From Trachythela sp. YZ-2020 (lineage: Eukaryota > Cnidaria > Anthozoa > Malacalcyonacea > Clavulariidae), in the NCBI GenBank assembly GCA_016169945.1, contig JADLSH010000318.1, positions 2,204,501-2,268,500 of the forward strand: 64,000 bases of DNA, written 5' to 3'. This document shows, piece after piece, positions 11,784-23,765 of the stretch. Made by a program: the position numbers and the translations under genes. Each line of letters starts with the position of its first letter. The first letter of the stretch is position 1. The notes below the pieces were generated by a model. It was not told the DNA's origin, did not search any database, and saw only the letters and a program-made list of their open reading frames with translations.

Positions 11784-12304
11784 CACAGAGTAGACACTAT
11801 ACAGAGGTGTCACTTCAGGCAAAATGCGTAACCGGTCGCTATTCTGTCTGATGATGACTTTAAAATAGAGTGGAAAATTTACAGTCTCTCAAACTCGTCT
11901 TGTTTTATTCCTATTTTGAATTTCCAAATGACATTATTCTCCGGAATTTGTTTTTTTTCTTTATTTTCTTAAATTATCGGCCGGCCGCCATGTTCCTAGC
12001 CAGTGCGGTAACGAGAGGCATTCACCCCCCCGAACAAGATGGCGGCCGATATTTTCGGAAAATAACCGGCATAAGAGACCCTTGTTATTTTCTTTATAAC
12101 GGTTTACCTTGACTGAAGTTGTGATTAACAACATCAAATAGTTAACTCGAATTTTTGCGGTATTTTTACGTCTAAAAATGCCCGCCATTTTGAATGTTTT
12201 CGGGGGGGGTGAGCCTCTCCTTTGCGCACTGGCTAAGCATCGGTTACGCTCAAAACATTAGGATTTGATACACAGTGAGGCCTCTTTATAGTGTCTACTC
12301 TGTG
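11784..12304. mobile_element. CACAGAGTA-family MITE, 7-bp target duplication
   Basis: Ends CACAGAGTAGACACTATA and its complement. ACTATAC is duplicated at 11,777-11,783 and 12,305-12,311. The interior has a second inverted pair (GCCGCCATGTTCCTAGCCAG near 11,986 with a related complement near 12,220). Two more members lie at 12,725-13,278. Confidence 0.8.
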
Positions 12305-12724
12305 ACTATACTTTAGTATTAAGTGAACCTTCTGGTTATAGAGGTTTCAATCACTCAATTTAGAGAGTTACTGGTTTCAGCCTCTGGGTTTCAGCATAGC
12401 CTGCTTTGGTATCGGTATCGGCCCATCCCTAGTTTCAGTTTCATCAATATCAGAAATGGATTCTATTCTCTCTTCAGATGACAACGATCAACTTCGACTA
12501 ACATTTCCAGTTGGTGACGGAATAATACTGCCGCCATTTCGTCTTGAATATAATCTTGCCGTCAGTAACCACGTCTTTCATCTTCGCGAATCTGTTCATC
12601 AAACTTTACTATGGAGGTAGGTTTCAGTGTCCGATATTAGATCTAGATTAATGATATTTGAAAATTACCTGGCAAACGTCATCTGACGACATCACTAACT
12701 GACAATATTCGTCATTATAAACAT

Positions 12725-13278
12725 CACAGAGTAGAGATCATACAGACACAGAGTAATCACATACAGAGGTTCATCTTCATGTCAGCACCTTTGATGTCGG
12801 CGTAAGGGCTTTTTTGGCAAAGTCCGCCATGTTCTTAGCCAGTCCAGTGAAGAGAGGCCGTCAGCATGACTTTTTTACGTAAACTGCGCATGTGCAGGTA
12901 GTAGGTACTGGCTAAGAACATGGCGGCCAGTAAAAAACACCTTACGGTTTTTCCGCGAAGATGAACCTCTGTATGTGATTACTCTGTGATACAGAGGTAC
13001 GTTTTTGTGTACCCACCTGTTTTCAGGTGGCCGGGCAAAAAAGGATCAACTGCGCATGCTCGGCAAGTTCCCCCATTCTAAGTTCCCAACATTCCCCAAG
13101 TTTCCAACATTTTCGGCTCTTTACATGTAAAGTTTCACAATCTTAAGGTCTTTCGTATTTTTTACCCACTTCTAAAAGGTAAACTGCAGTTAAAAGCGAG
13201 CCGCCATCTGAATCGTGCACTTTAACTGAAGCATAAGTGGGTACACCCGTTACACCTCTGTATGATCTCTACTCTGTG
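12725..13278. mobile_element. CACAGAGTA-family MITE, outer member
   Basis: Ends CACAGAGTAGAGATCATACA and its complement. The flanks TAAACAT (12,718-12,724) and TTAACAT (13,279-13,285) form a 7-bp duplication with one mismatch. It was entered by the inner member at 12,747-12,988, inside its own terminal repeat. Confidence 0.75.
12747..12988. mobile_element. CACAGAGTA-family MITE, inner (nested) member
   Basis: Ends CACAGAGTAATCACATACAG and its complement. ATACAGA is duplicated exactly at 12,740-12,746 and 12,989-12,995, inside the outer element's left terminal repeat. It is non-coding. Confidence 0.85.
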
Positions 13279-13321
13279 TTAACATTCACTGAAACTTAAA
13301 ATCAGCCAGACAAATCCCAGT

Positions 13322-16300
13322 CACTGATCTAATAATAGACTGGATATAGCTTCTATACCTATGAAAAATGAAGCCAAAATCAATCGGCGCAAATCTACTT
13401 CCGGTTACCACTTTGGAGCGAAAACAATATGGAGTTGTATAGGGAGATGAGTCGGCGAGGCTGGTTTTTTACAATTTTGAGGCATTTCCAAGCGCTGGAC
13501 TAAACCGTTCGTCTTGTAATGAAAAGAACAGGATATTTTCTTACTTTTGGAGAGATACTTTTGTAGATTTCCGTAAAATATCACCGCTAAAGACGTTTGA
13601 CAAGTTGCATACGCGAAGTCCATTTTCGGCCAAAACTCTCTGCCAAGTGGTCTTTCATGCTGGCATTTTCGCTAAACAAATACTCTGGCTGAATAGAAAC
13701 TCAAGTCGAATGGTTTAAACGAAAGGTAAGCAATGTATAATAAGCGTTTGTCTTTCTCAATCAAGCGAAAAAGTATAGAATATCGGTGTTGCTCTCGGGT
13801 TATGTTGTGCTATGCCTATATGAACATTTATAGCAACAATAGCTTTATATCTATGTAAATTTGGCTAATTGCATTTTGTATCCCAGATTGGAGTTTTGTT
13901 CTTGACCGAAAAATACATTTAAATAATATATAAATGGATTCGTTTCTAAAACAAGCTCTGTATCATTCATATTATAAACTGCTTCAAGTGTTTTTATGCA
14001 GAAAACATGCAATCCAGTAGAGTCTGAGAGTAGTATGGAGCACTAGTATACACCATATTAAAATGGTGTATGCCAAGTTTGACTAGTTGTCAATTCTCAC
14101 ATTTGAAATTTTTATTATATAGAGACTAAAACATTGAAATTAGAAAACATTATTAAAACATGTCATCCTGATCCCACTGGTGCTGACCGCTGTGATGGCA
14201 GAGAGGTCCCGTATTATAGAAAGTGGCTTGTTGAGGTGACTGTATCGTTGAACAATAAATTATCTGTTCCTTCTCCAAAGTAGATGAACATTTTGTAATC
14301 ATATGAACAGGAATAGCAATGTGACTCACATTTTTAATAATGCTGTATAAAAATTAGTTGTTTTAACATAGTATGGATAAACTGATAATTATATTTTTAC
14401 TGTACCATGCCCATGGTCTTCCCTCACCAGATTAAGACCCAGGTAGTAAATTCTGGTGAGCTGCTCTCCTCTCTTGTAATATTCCATAGTCTAACATTTT
14501 CAGGGTTTGTTGCAGAAGGGAGAGAAGGCCATGGGTGGGGTTGGCAAAATGTTGACATTTTCCATAAAGTATACATTACATGTATGCAAATTAAGTGTGG
14601 AAATATATCACTTTCCCACATACATAAGAGTACCATAGACTACAACTGGTTGTCTTGTGTGTTCTGTTGGTTGTTCTCATGCATTTCCTTGTTGGTAACA
14701 AATACTGGTCATTAAATATTGGTGCTTGGCAATTTGGCTTTGTTGAGGTCATTTCAAAACCACCAATTAACCCATTAAAGGTGCATAATGCTTCCCTTGA
14801 CAAGTACAATTATCTGGTGTTAGACAGAGTATCATAGGCGTAGGAAGCAACTTCAAGTTGGGGGGGCACTTTGTCTTAAGGGCACCTCTTCTATTAGAAA
14901 AGGGCACTTTTTTCCATTATTTTATCTGATGATAACCATCATATTCAAGTTGATATGTTGATGGTAACCACATATTCAAGTTGATAAAGATTATATCAGA
15001 GTGTTATAGTAAAGTCCGCTTCTACCAACTTGGGAAAACAGCCATGGAAGTGGTTTCTAAAAACAAAGTGAGAAAAAAGTTGGATAAACTTGTCTTGTTT
15101 AATGACCAGTGAATTGCAGTGATGAAACTACCCACTTTAATACATAGGAATGAAATGAAGTAGTGTATTGGATTGCTGTAGAAAGCTCACTGTGTCTCCT
15201 CGATGTGAAAGAAGAAAAAACCGGTTCCTTTAGGAACCAACAACTATTTAAAAGTTTGCAAATCAACTGTTTATTGAGCTCATTCATACAACTTTGTCCC
15301 ATGTCCTTTTTACAATTTTAGTATCATATCTGCAGAAAAACATTTGAAGCAGTTTATAATATGAATGATACAGAGCTTGTTTTAGAAACGAATCCATTTA
15401 TATATTATTTAAATGTATTTTTCGGTCAAGAACAAAACTCCAATCTGAGATACAAAATGCAATTAGCCAAATTTACATAGATATAAAGGCCCAGGGTGCA
15501 TTCGGTGTAAATGCTACACCGAAGATACGCCAAAGCAGTCGCAACGCTACGCCACAGCCAACATCCCACCCTGGCCCATTCTTCCGACTCTCACCCACGC
15601 CAGGGCGTATGACTGTATGAGTCAGTTCTGCAAAAATTCCACACGTTTTAGGCCCATTTTTGAGAAGTTTAAATCGTAATTAGTTTTTAAATATCAATAA
15701 GATATGTTAAGACATGTTTCGCAAGTCATTCGCCGTTTAGTGACATTATTTTGGGCCGTAAACCTGTTACCGTGTTACGCCGTTTGAATCGTTTGACGTA
15801 TTTATTATTTTATTGGTATTTATGCGCCGCCAAGTTAAAAACAGCGTACGCCACTACGCCAGGAAAGATGATTGTGCGCCAGTACGCCAAGGCTTACTGT
15901 AACTCTACGCCGAAGATCTTCCGATTAGACTACACCGAATGCACTCTGGTATAAAGCTATTGTTGCTATAAATGTTCATATAGGCATAGCACAACATAAC
16001 CCGAGAGCAACACCGATATTCTATATTTTTTCGCTTGATTGAGAAAGACAAACGCTTATTATACATTGCTTACCTTTCGTTTAAACCATTCGACTTGAGT
16101 TTCTATTCAGCCAGAGTATTTGTTTAGCGAAAATGCCAGCATGAAAGACCACTTGGCAGAGAGTTTTGGCCGAAATGGACTTCGCGTATACAACTTGTCA
16201 AACGTCTTTAGCGGTGATTTTTTACCGAAATCTACAAAAGTATCTCTCCAAAAGTAAGAAAATATCCTGTTCTTTTCATTACAAGACGAACGGTTTAGTC

Positions 16301-16446
16301 CAGCGCTTGGAAATGCCTCAAAATTGTCAAAAACCAGCCTCGCCGACTCATTTCCCTATACAACTCCATATTGTTTTCGCTCCAAAGTGGAACCGGAAGT
16401 AGATTTGCGCCGATTGAGCTATATCCAGTCTATTATTAGATCAGTG
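13322..16446. mobile_element. Long foldback element X, about 650-bp arms, 8-bp target duplication
   Basis: The left end CACTGATCTAATAATAGACT is mirrored exactly at the right end, and ATCCCAGT is duplicated at 13,314-13,321 and 16,447-16,454. The arms are nearly identical for roughly 650 bases (13,322 to about 13,995 against about 15,335-16,446, less the insertion at 15,489-15,949). The central 1.3 kb (14,000-15,330) holds no transposase or other recognisable gene. The TIR begins like that of element Y (CACTGATCT), so both belong to one non-autonomous family with a hAT-like 8-bp duplication. It lies in a ZMIZ copy B intron. Confidence 0.85.
15489..15949. mobile_element. TACGCC-rich DNA element nested in the right arm of foldback X
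   Basis: Inverted ends CCAGGGTGCATTCGGTGTA and CCAGAGTGCATTCGGTGTA (complement) are flanked by TATAAAG at 15,482-15,488 and 15,950-15,956. The left arm of element X preserves the uninterrupted target, which proves the insertion. TACGCC words recur in both orientations near both ends, a layout typical of hAT subterminal transposase-binding repeats. It is non-coding. Confidence 0.8.
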
Positions 16447-16482
16447 ATCCCAGTGTGTAAATATTTAACAGTTATTCTACGA

Positions 16483-16579
16483 ACTCGAGTCGCTGCCTCG
16501 TACCCAGGCGTCTCCAGAGCATTATTTTTTATATAGCCTGTCGCAAACTGAGAGCGCCTGGGTATGAGGCAGCTCGAGT
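16483..16579. repeat. Imperfect inverted repeat
   Basis: CTCGAGTCGCTGCCTCGTAC at 16,483-16,509 is mirrored near 16,555-16,579 (GTATGAGGCAGCTCGAGT). The purpose is unknown and no flanking duplication is visible. Confidence 0.6.
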
Positions 16580-16715
16580 CGTATATGAGCTGATAGCTGA
16601 CGAGGCGCGATAGCGGCATAGCGTCGAGTCGTCTATCAGTCATATACAACGAGAGTGAGTAGAATAAATGTTTTTGTATCTGCGAATACAGATTTATTTT
16701 GAAATCGTCTTGTAA

Positions 16716-16797
16716 ATGTAATGTTATGTAATGTTAATGTTATGTAATGTTAATGTTATGTAATGTTATGTAATGTTAATGTTATGTAATGTAATGT
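16716..16797. repeat. Short tandem repeat of TAATGTTATG-like units
   Basis: Alternating AATGTTATGT and AATGTT units repeated about eight times. Confidence 0.85.
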
Positions 16798-16799
16798 TA

Positions 16800-18210
16800 G
16801 CTTGTAGCCATTCAGCGACGAGCTTATTTAAATTGTAACCAATCAGCAAGTGGCTTACAATGCAATGTTCCCCAAGGCCATCACATCATTCAATTTTTCC
16901 TGTTCGCAGGCTAGATCTTCAATTCAACATGGCGCTTATGTTTTGAAATTTCAAAATAATTTGACAAAACGTCGTTAATTACTTAATTCATATAAAAACG
17001 TGGAAATACGAAGGTTTTCAATACGAAAGTATCGACTAGAACGAATGCTTTAAAATGTGTGGCCAATTTCACTATGTAGTTCTATTTCTGAAGGAGAAAC
17101 TGTCAAACTAAACAGTTAAACAGTCAAACTGTCGAAGATTTTAAGGTAGGCTATATAAGAAATACTAAAAATAACATATTAAAAATAAAACATTGTGTAA
17201 TTGTATATGTATATATATATTTGTTACTCATTTGAATTGGTCTGCCAACGTTTGACCAAAACGTGCGCCGTGCACACGATTAAATGTCTTGCGTATTCCA
17301 CTGTTGTCGTGAGGAATGGGTCTCGCTGAATATTAAAATCAAGTCTGTTCAAGCGTTTGGGTCAAATCGAAGTATAATAATGAGGAGCTATAGGATCATC
17401 TTCAAATATTGCAAGATGTAGAGAGAACTAACGTCTTCGGTTTTCTTATAAAAACTTGACCTGTTTACAGTGTAATAATTATCACGAATATGTGATAGCT
17501 GACTCTTGAACTCTAATAAATAGAGCTCCGCGTTATTGCGCGTTTATGTCTCAATTATATTCAACACTGATTTCTAGTTTCCCACAAATACAAATAAATA
17601 CGCACGTACGGTTCGCTCAAACTATTGTAGAGTATAGAGGTTTTAGAGCGATGCGCTTTACGGTCAAGTCTTGAAGGCGCAATGTTTGTTGTCGGAAATA
17701 TAATACCCTCATATAGACTGAAATATGTCGAATATTTTACATAGTGCGTGACGAATATCAGCATGATTTGTACGTTTCTCGTTCGTATTGCACTTGCATT
17801 TATCGTATCGTTCCCTTGCTGCGTTATTGATCTGGTTAAAACACAAGTACGTAACTCAAAATGCGCAAGTATTCTAAGTTGCACACAAGAAAATTGCATG
17901 CGTTTTGTGCGGGTGACTTGGGTGACCGTGGAAGTGCAAGTTTGTAATCACACTCACAAAAAGCCATTACGACGACGACGAAGAAAACAGAGAAGGGAAT
18001 ATTAAACCTACGGCTTGGCTCTGCCAGCCGCAGTAACTATATACACCTCGTCCCAATGGGAATACTTGTCCCTAGAGTCATGCTATTGTTGCTTTATTGT
18101 GTTTGGCCCTTTGCGAAATGGCGCCCGTAATTACGAAATTGCCTATTGTTGAATATTACTCCTTCATGGGCAACTGTGGCATCACCATGAGCAGATACAT
18201 GTACGCTTAG
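16800..18210. other. ZMIZ copy B intron sequence, nothing recognised
   Basis: AT-rich intronic sequence. An 85-residue open frame at 17,748-18,005 has no recognisable domain and no coding-like context, so it is not called as a gene. Confidence 0.45.
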
Positions 18211-18214
18211 CGTA

Positions 18215-18432
18215 CCTATTTTATTATATACACAAGCTCTGGATATGAACAGAACATTTTGGCGTACTTTTTCAAGTAAAATTTGAATTTCCTCTTCATT
18301 TAATTGTCCAAATCTGCCAGCCATTTTTCTACTTTTCTCTACTAGCAGGATATGAGCTAATATCCTGCTAGTAGAGAACCAATCAGATTACAGAATACCT
18401 CATATCCAGAGCTTGTGTATATAATAAACTCT
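18215..18432. mobile_element. Small MITE carrying the start of a transposon-like frame
   Basis: TTATTATATACACAAGCTCT at about 18,221-18,245 is mirrored at 18,404-18,428. Between them a perfect hairpin (CTCTACTAGCAGGATAT and its complement) adjoins a minus-strand frame opening MAGRFGQLNEEEIQILLEK at 18,324. That opening resembles the N terminus of tyrosine-recombinase (Crypton-like) transposon proteins of invertebrates, but only about 25 residues are shown before the terminal repeat, so this is a weak inference. Confidence 0.5.
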
Positions 18433-18847
18433 TAATATCTTGCCTCGTATCATGCTGCCTGATAAAGCCAGTGTGTGTGTGTTTGGTTCCTGTTGTGCTA
18501 AGCGGATATGACTCGCTAACCCCCCACTGGATTCAATATCAGCTTTCAATTCACTTTAACTGTGCGAAAATGTAGTCAAAGTAAATACAAAACATTAATA
18601 TGTGTCCACTAAACCGGTTTTTCCGGATTAACAGGTCTGATCTGGAACTTCAGTTCAAATGTTATCATCACGAAGAAAAGCAACAGCATACCAACTGGCC
18701 AGAGTCCGTCTCTGTCAGTGTTAACGAAACACCGCTTCCGATTGAAAGGGTAAGATCACTGACCTATACCACAGATTAAAGATTAATCACAAATATGTGG
18801 TCCCAAAAAGATCAAAGAACCGTGACTGAGTGCTCGAGGTCAAAAAG

Positions 18848-20027
18848 TGTCCTCACCGTTGCTGACGTCATACAGGTCCTCACATCGATGAGAATTACCG
18901 CATACCGATATTTTCCCAATGTATTTTGTGCTCGCGGGCGAATTTGTGTTTTTGAAATTAAAGACCATGTAAAGTTCGTTCTGCGCATGTGCTATGGGGG
19001 GTCCCGCGATGTAAACAATGCCCAAATTTTGCGTTGTTTCGACTAAAATTTGACATCTTCTAAATTTATTTATTTATTTAACTTTACCTTGATAAAATAT
19101 ACAAGGCAGGATTGCCACAACAGCCGTAGCCAATTACTGTGGATCCCATATACATGCAAAATTTTATAATAACAAACACAAAATATAACAATAAATATAT
19201 TTCTTCGCGAGGTGTATCACTTCAAAAATCTCATCTGAATCTAACTTTAAGTTAAAATATCAAAATCTCAACAATCTCGAATCTGAACAGAAACTCGAAT
19301 CTGTATTTATTTAAAGCATAGCGAACCAGAACACATCATAATTTTTTAAATATAGCGTGTTTAAAATGTAAACAAACGGACGTTGCCGGTTTGTTTACAT
19401 CGGGAATTTACATCACCTTTTCAATTCTGTGTTGTTTTTTTTGCAAACTTTGCTGTTTTTGGTAAATATTTACTACCTTCGAGTTGAGAACAACCTTTTC
19501 CAAAATAGGAGTATATTTTCCTGTTGCAAGTTAATTTTAAATAAAATGATGGCTTCGGTATGTTTTTATACACGACTACAACAAGAGCTTCGGGCCATCG
19601 ATGATTGCTGGTATTTAGGCTATATTTTTTCCATAAAATTTGTCGTGTTATGTAAGTATTAACCTTCTGTTGACATGAAAAATTTTTGCCGACAATCTTT
19701 CCTGTATTATACTGAGTAAAAGACTGTTTTGATGAGTTTTCTACGGCTATTTGAGATTTTTTTCTAAACATGTATACGGCTTTAATTGAGAGTTGAAAAC
19801 ATACTTGACAGCCTGCCAATTTCATAAAGATCACATTTAGTATAAACTGACTTACTTTCTACAATGATTTCGCAGCAATTTCTCGCCTCAAAAACACAAA
19901 ATTAACAATTTTTTTTAGTTTGAAACATATAAAAATATAGACCCGAGCCGTTTATCAACGCATTTGTAAGTCAGCGAATTTACACATGAGAGTAAAGACC
20001 TATATGACGTCAGCAGTGGTGAGGATA
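18848..20027. mobile_element. Degraded DNA element with inverted ends
   Basis: TCCTCACCGTTGCTGACGTC at 18,850 is mirrored at about 20,005-20,027 (GACGTCAGCAGTGGTGAGGA). The interior is AT-rich without a transposase and contains a TGTAAACA inverted pair at 19,366-19,403. No target duplication was recognised. Confidence 0.5.
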
Positions 20028-20535
20028 CCGAGCTCCTGATAAAACAGATTGCGCGCTTAGTCCATTTAGTATAGGCAATATTGTTTATGTTACGCATTCA
20101 GATCTAAAAGAACATATATCTAACATACATTTAAGAGATGTTGATCGGCACTTTTGATGAAAACAACTGGTGTGTTGAAACATTGGGTCGTGAACGTAAT
20201 TTGTTCAGGGATTACATTCATTTACTTCAACCAAAGTAGTGAAACATGTCTGATATTATACCTGGTTGCAACTTGATAAATTACTGTTTTTTTGGAACCC
20301 ATGCGTGACTACCAGCCGCTGCCAGATAGCATCCGTACACTACTATGACCGAAAACGATAGTCCAATTTGTTTGTCTGAGGAGGACGTTTTCGCATATTT
20401 AAATCGTGTTAAGCCGGAAAAATCCAGTGGCCCTGATTGCTTGCCCAACTGGCTCCTGCAGAAGTTTGCAGTTATCCTAGCAATGCCTATATCAACAATT
20501 ATAAATGCGTCCTTTAAAGAAAATCAAGTGCCTGC

Positions 20536-20671
20536 TGTTCTCAAACAGAACAAGCCCAAACACCGAACAAAAGAATTAAAAAAACAAGGTTTTCTTTGAC
20601 ATTTATTAACGAAAAGTATAAAAAATATATTACAAAAAAAAACACACTGTCACATGTCACGTTCAGAAACA
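20536..20671 (-). repeat. BEL/Pao 3' LTR (shortened)
   Basis: Begins TGTTCTCAAACAGAACAAGC on the plus strand and ends GTTCAGAAACA. It matches the right LTR except for a missing block of about 67 bases near its inner side. Confidence 0.85.
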
Positions 20672-20756
20672 TCCCCCTCCCGAATGTGACCACATTTGCC
20701 AACAAAATATCAAACTATAACATAACTATTGTCCAAGATAACAGTTTTGTCCTCTC

Positions 20757-22205
20757 TCAGGCCTCGAGTGGGCACAAATGATGCACAGGTCTTAGATACA
20801 TTGAATTTCCAATCTGAATCTTCACCACTCTCACCAGGCCATCCTTACCAGGGTACACTTCAACTATACGAGCGAGTGGCCATTCTCCACGCTTTGCCTT
20901 TGGTTCAATGACAAGGACTACATCACCCTCTTTGAAATTTGGTCTTGCTTGAAACCACTTTCCGCGAACATTTAAGCTTGGTAAGAATTCTCTTCGCCAT
21001 CTTCTCCAGAATTGACCAAGTAACTGCTGAATTCGACGCCATCGCCTTTTCGGGTTGATCACTTCGCTTTCAGGTACTTCAGGTGCGAAATCTCCTCCAA
21101 ATTGTCCAACCAGAAAATGACTTGGTGTTAACGGTGTTAGGTCATTCGCATCAGAACTGACATACGTTATCGGTCTTGAATTGATCAATCTTTCGGCGCC
21201 ACAGATTGCTGTATGGAGTTCTTCGTCATTAACTTCAGCGTCTCCGAGAATAGTTCGCAGAGCTTTCTTCGCACTTTTTATCATTGATTCGAAAACTCCA
21301 CCGAAGTGTGGGGCTGAAGGTGGATTAAACTTCCATTCAATTGGCTTCTTTGATGTCTTGTTGACTATCTTTTCTTGATCAAGCGCTGCAACTAATACAC
21401 CAATCTCCTTCTCACCAGCCACGAAATTTCCTCCGTTATCAGACATCACATAAGACGGCATCCCCCTCCTCGAAGTCATCCGCGTGAACGCATTCAAAAA
21501 TGAATCAGTGTCCAAGGAATAGCTCATTTCAAGATGTACAGCCCTGGTGGCCAAACACGTGAAGAGGCATAAATATCTCTTGGCTCTCGTCTTTCCTCTT
21601 CCTTGTTTCGTGAGGTCCTCCATAGTCTACTCCAACTCTGTCGAACGCTCTCAAAGGTAATTCCACTTTTGCCCGCGGGAGTGGTGCCATCATTTGACCA
21701 GGTTGCTTCGTAGGGAATCGTCGGCGGCATCCTGGGCACCTAACTGCTCGTCTTCTGCTCTAACTGCTCGTCTTCCTTTTGTCACCCAATACCGATAACG
21801 TAACTCTGTGAGTAGGTGTTCCACTCCTGTGCCATGGCCCAGTGTTTCATGAGCGTCGACGATTATCAGCTTGGTCACTGGATGATCTTTGGGTAGTAGA
21901 ATCGGGTGTCTGGTGTCATATGGAAGTTCTTTAGCGAATCGAAGGCGGCCATCTGCTCTAAGTAATCCTTCTTCATCTCGATGTGGATTGAAGTTAAACA
22001 GTCTCTTGTCCTTCTTTCCGTCTGGAAATGTTTCCGTCTGCGTTCGTTGTAGCCAAAATAACTGTGCTTTCTTCAGTTCGACTGGCTGGAGATACTTGGT
22101 TATCTTCCTCGATTCTTTTGACTGTCTGCAGTTGTCTACGAAACGTCTGATCCAAGCTGTTATGCGGAGTAGATTGGTGAGACTGGAAAAACTGCTTGGA
22201 TCGAT
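20757..22205 (-). pseudogene. BEL/Pao integrase region
   Basis: The minus strand carries a zinc-binding-like block (LIIVDAHETLGHGTG, LRYRYWVTKGR near 21,760-21,870), then an open frame at 20,757-21,623 with the integrase core: LFTCLATRAVHLEMS, SDNGGNFV and PPSAPHFGGVFESM give the D, D and E positions, and YLRPVHHLCPLE is the C-terminal motif characteristic of BEL/Pao. A frameshift and a small tandem duplication near 21,740-21,775 separate the zinc domain from the core. Confidence 0.85.
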
Positions 22206-22253
22206 TAGCTGCTTCTTTGTAGCTTCACCATTTTGACTAGTGTGGTGTGTCTG

Positions 22254-22254
22254 T

Positions 22255-22349
<95 letters not shown>
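22254..22349. repeat. CTTT microsatellite inside the BEL/Pao polymerase
   Basis: About 24 uninterrupted CTTT units. In element sense it inserts a Lys/Glu/Arg repeat between polymerase sequence (GPEFLKKDESCWPEKLPNHS) and the integrase region. Confidence 0.95.
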
Positions 22350-22649
22350 CTGTCAACCGACTCGGTCTTCGCGCTGTGGTTGGGTAATTTCTCTGGCCAA
22401 CAAGACTCGTCTTTCTTTAAGAACTCTGGACCTTCCATCCACACTTTGCTTGCGGATAGTTGAGATGCTGCCAGTCCTCTGGTTGGTAGATCGGCCGGGT
22501 TCTTCTCTCCAGGTACATGCCGCCACTGCTCAGGCTCGGTGGTACGTTGGATTTCTCCTATTCTATTTGCAACGAACGGTTTAAATGAACGGCTCTGACT
22601 TCGAATCCAATATAGAACGTTGGTCGAATCAGTCCAAAACGTCGTGTTG

Positions 22650-23650
22650 TCAACGGCCAGTGTCTGCTAGTCGGGCAGCGAGAATACCTCCCATCAGTTC
22701 AAGGCGCGGTATTGTAACTGCTTTTATCGGCGAAACACGATTCTTCGAGGCAATGCGACTACAGGTGGGACCGTGACTTCTGTACTTACAAAGCAAATAT
22801 GCCACTGCTGCATAGGCATCCTTGGAAGCGTCGGCAAAGACATGAAGCTTCGTTTCGATTGGCTCTGGTAGTCGTAGACAACGTGGGATGCTGAATTCTG
22901 TCAAGTCTGGCAGTTCGGTGCTCCAAGCATTCCACTTGGTCCGAAGGCTGTCTGGTAGAGTGTCGTCCCAGCCTATACCCGCCGTCCAGATCTCTTGCAT
23001 TAGGATCTTTGCTCTGACAGTAAACGGAGACAACAATTGTAAGGGGTCGAATAGAGTTGCGATTGAGCTCAATACGTTTCTCTTTGTCGAGGCTTTTGAC
23101 GTTTTTGGTTCCTTGACTTGGAAGGTAAACACATCTTCTTGTGGGTTCCATAACACACCCAAGGTCTTCTGTGTCGGTAAATTGCCATCTGGTATTTCTA
23201 GGCCTGTCGCTCTGTGGTCAGCTGGAATGTCCTCCATCACTTGTACTTCATTTGACAGCCACTTTCGTAGATTAAAGCCTGCTCCACTTAGCATCCCGGA
23301 CTGGTCTTGTTGTAACTTCTTGGCTTCTTGTGTCGTCTCTCGGGAATCCAACACATCATCTACATAATGGAGTTCTCTACTGTTTCTGCAGCTTCGGGGT
23401 AGACTTCAGCTTGCGAACGTGCATGGGAGTGGAGAACATGTTGAGCGCAGAACGGGGAGGCAGTGTTCCCAAATGGTAGGCGCAGGAATTCATAAACATC
23501 AGGCGGCTTTGACTGGTCAAAATTGCGCCACAGGAACCGATGATATGGCCGGTCTTTTTCTTTAAGCTTAACCTGCAGGAACATCTGACAAATGTCTGCA
23601 GAAAGTGCCACCGGGGCACGACGAAAACGGATAAGCACATCGACTAGGTC
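22650..23650 (-). pseudogene. BEL/Pao reverse transcriptase (second half) and RNase H
   Basis: The frame continues from the insertion site with VDVLIRFRRAPVALSADICQ and LRLPFGNTASPFCAQHV, reaches the catalytic YVDDV-like site near 23,350 (with a shift into the next frame), then LFDPLQLLSPFTVRAKILMQ and the RNase H block LHVFADASKDAYAAVAYL. A stop at 22,650 and further shifts follow. Confidence 0.85.
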
Positions 23651-23765
23651 CACTGATCTGAATATAGGCTGGATAACGCATCTCTTAATAATTTGATGGA
23701 AAAAAGTGAAGCCGGAAGTCAAGCGGCGATCAGTGCCGCCACCCGATTCTGAGGCCCTACTTTAC

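Larger units (their letters stand above)
9421..12338. other. Possible degraded DNA transposon bounded by inverted repeats
   Basis: TTAACCAGAAGGTTCACTTA at 9,420-9,440 reappears inverted at 12,316-12,336. The interval contains no recognisable transposase and no ZMIZ exon, but it holds two inserted MITEs (10,858-11,050 and 11,784-12,304). A GCGCATGCGC palindrome (NRF1-like) at 9,468-9,477 and a GTAAGG donor-like site at 9,614 are visible but unsupported by coding sequence. Flanking duplication is not evident. Confidence 0.35.

Noticed and set aside
17748..18005. 85-residue frame with hydrophobic start and basic end
   Set aside because: It resembles a secreted peptide only superficially; it lies in intron sequence without repeat or gene context.
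22233..22584. Plus-strand FLSFFLSF repeat frames
   Set aside because: They are translations of the CTTT microsatellite within an antisense BEL/Pao element.
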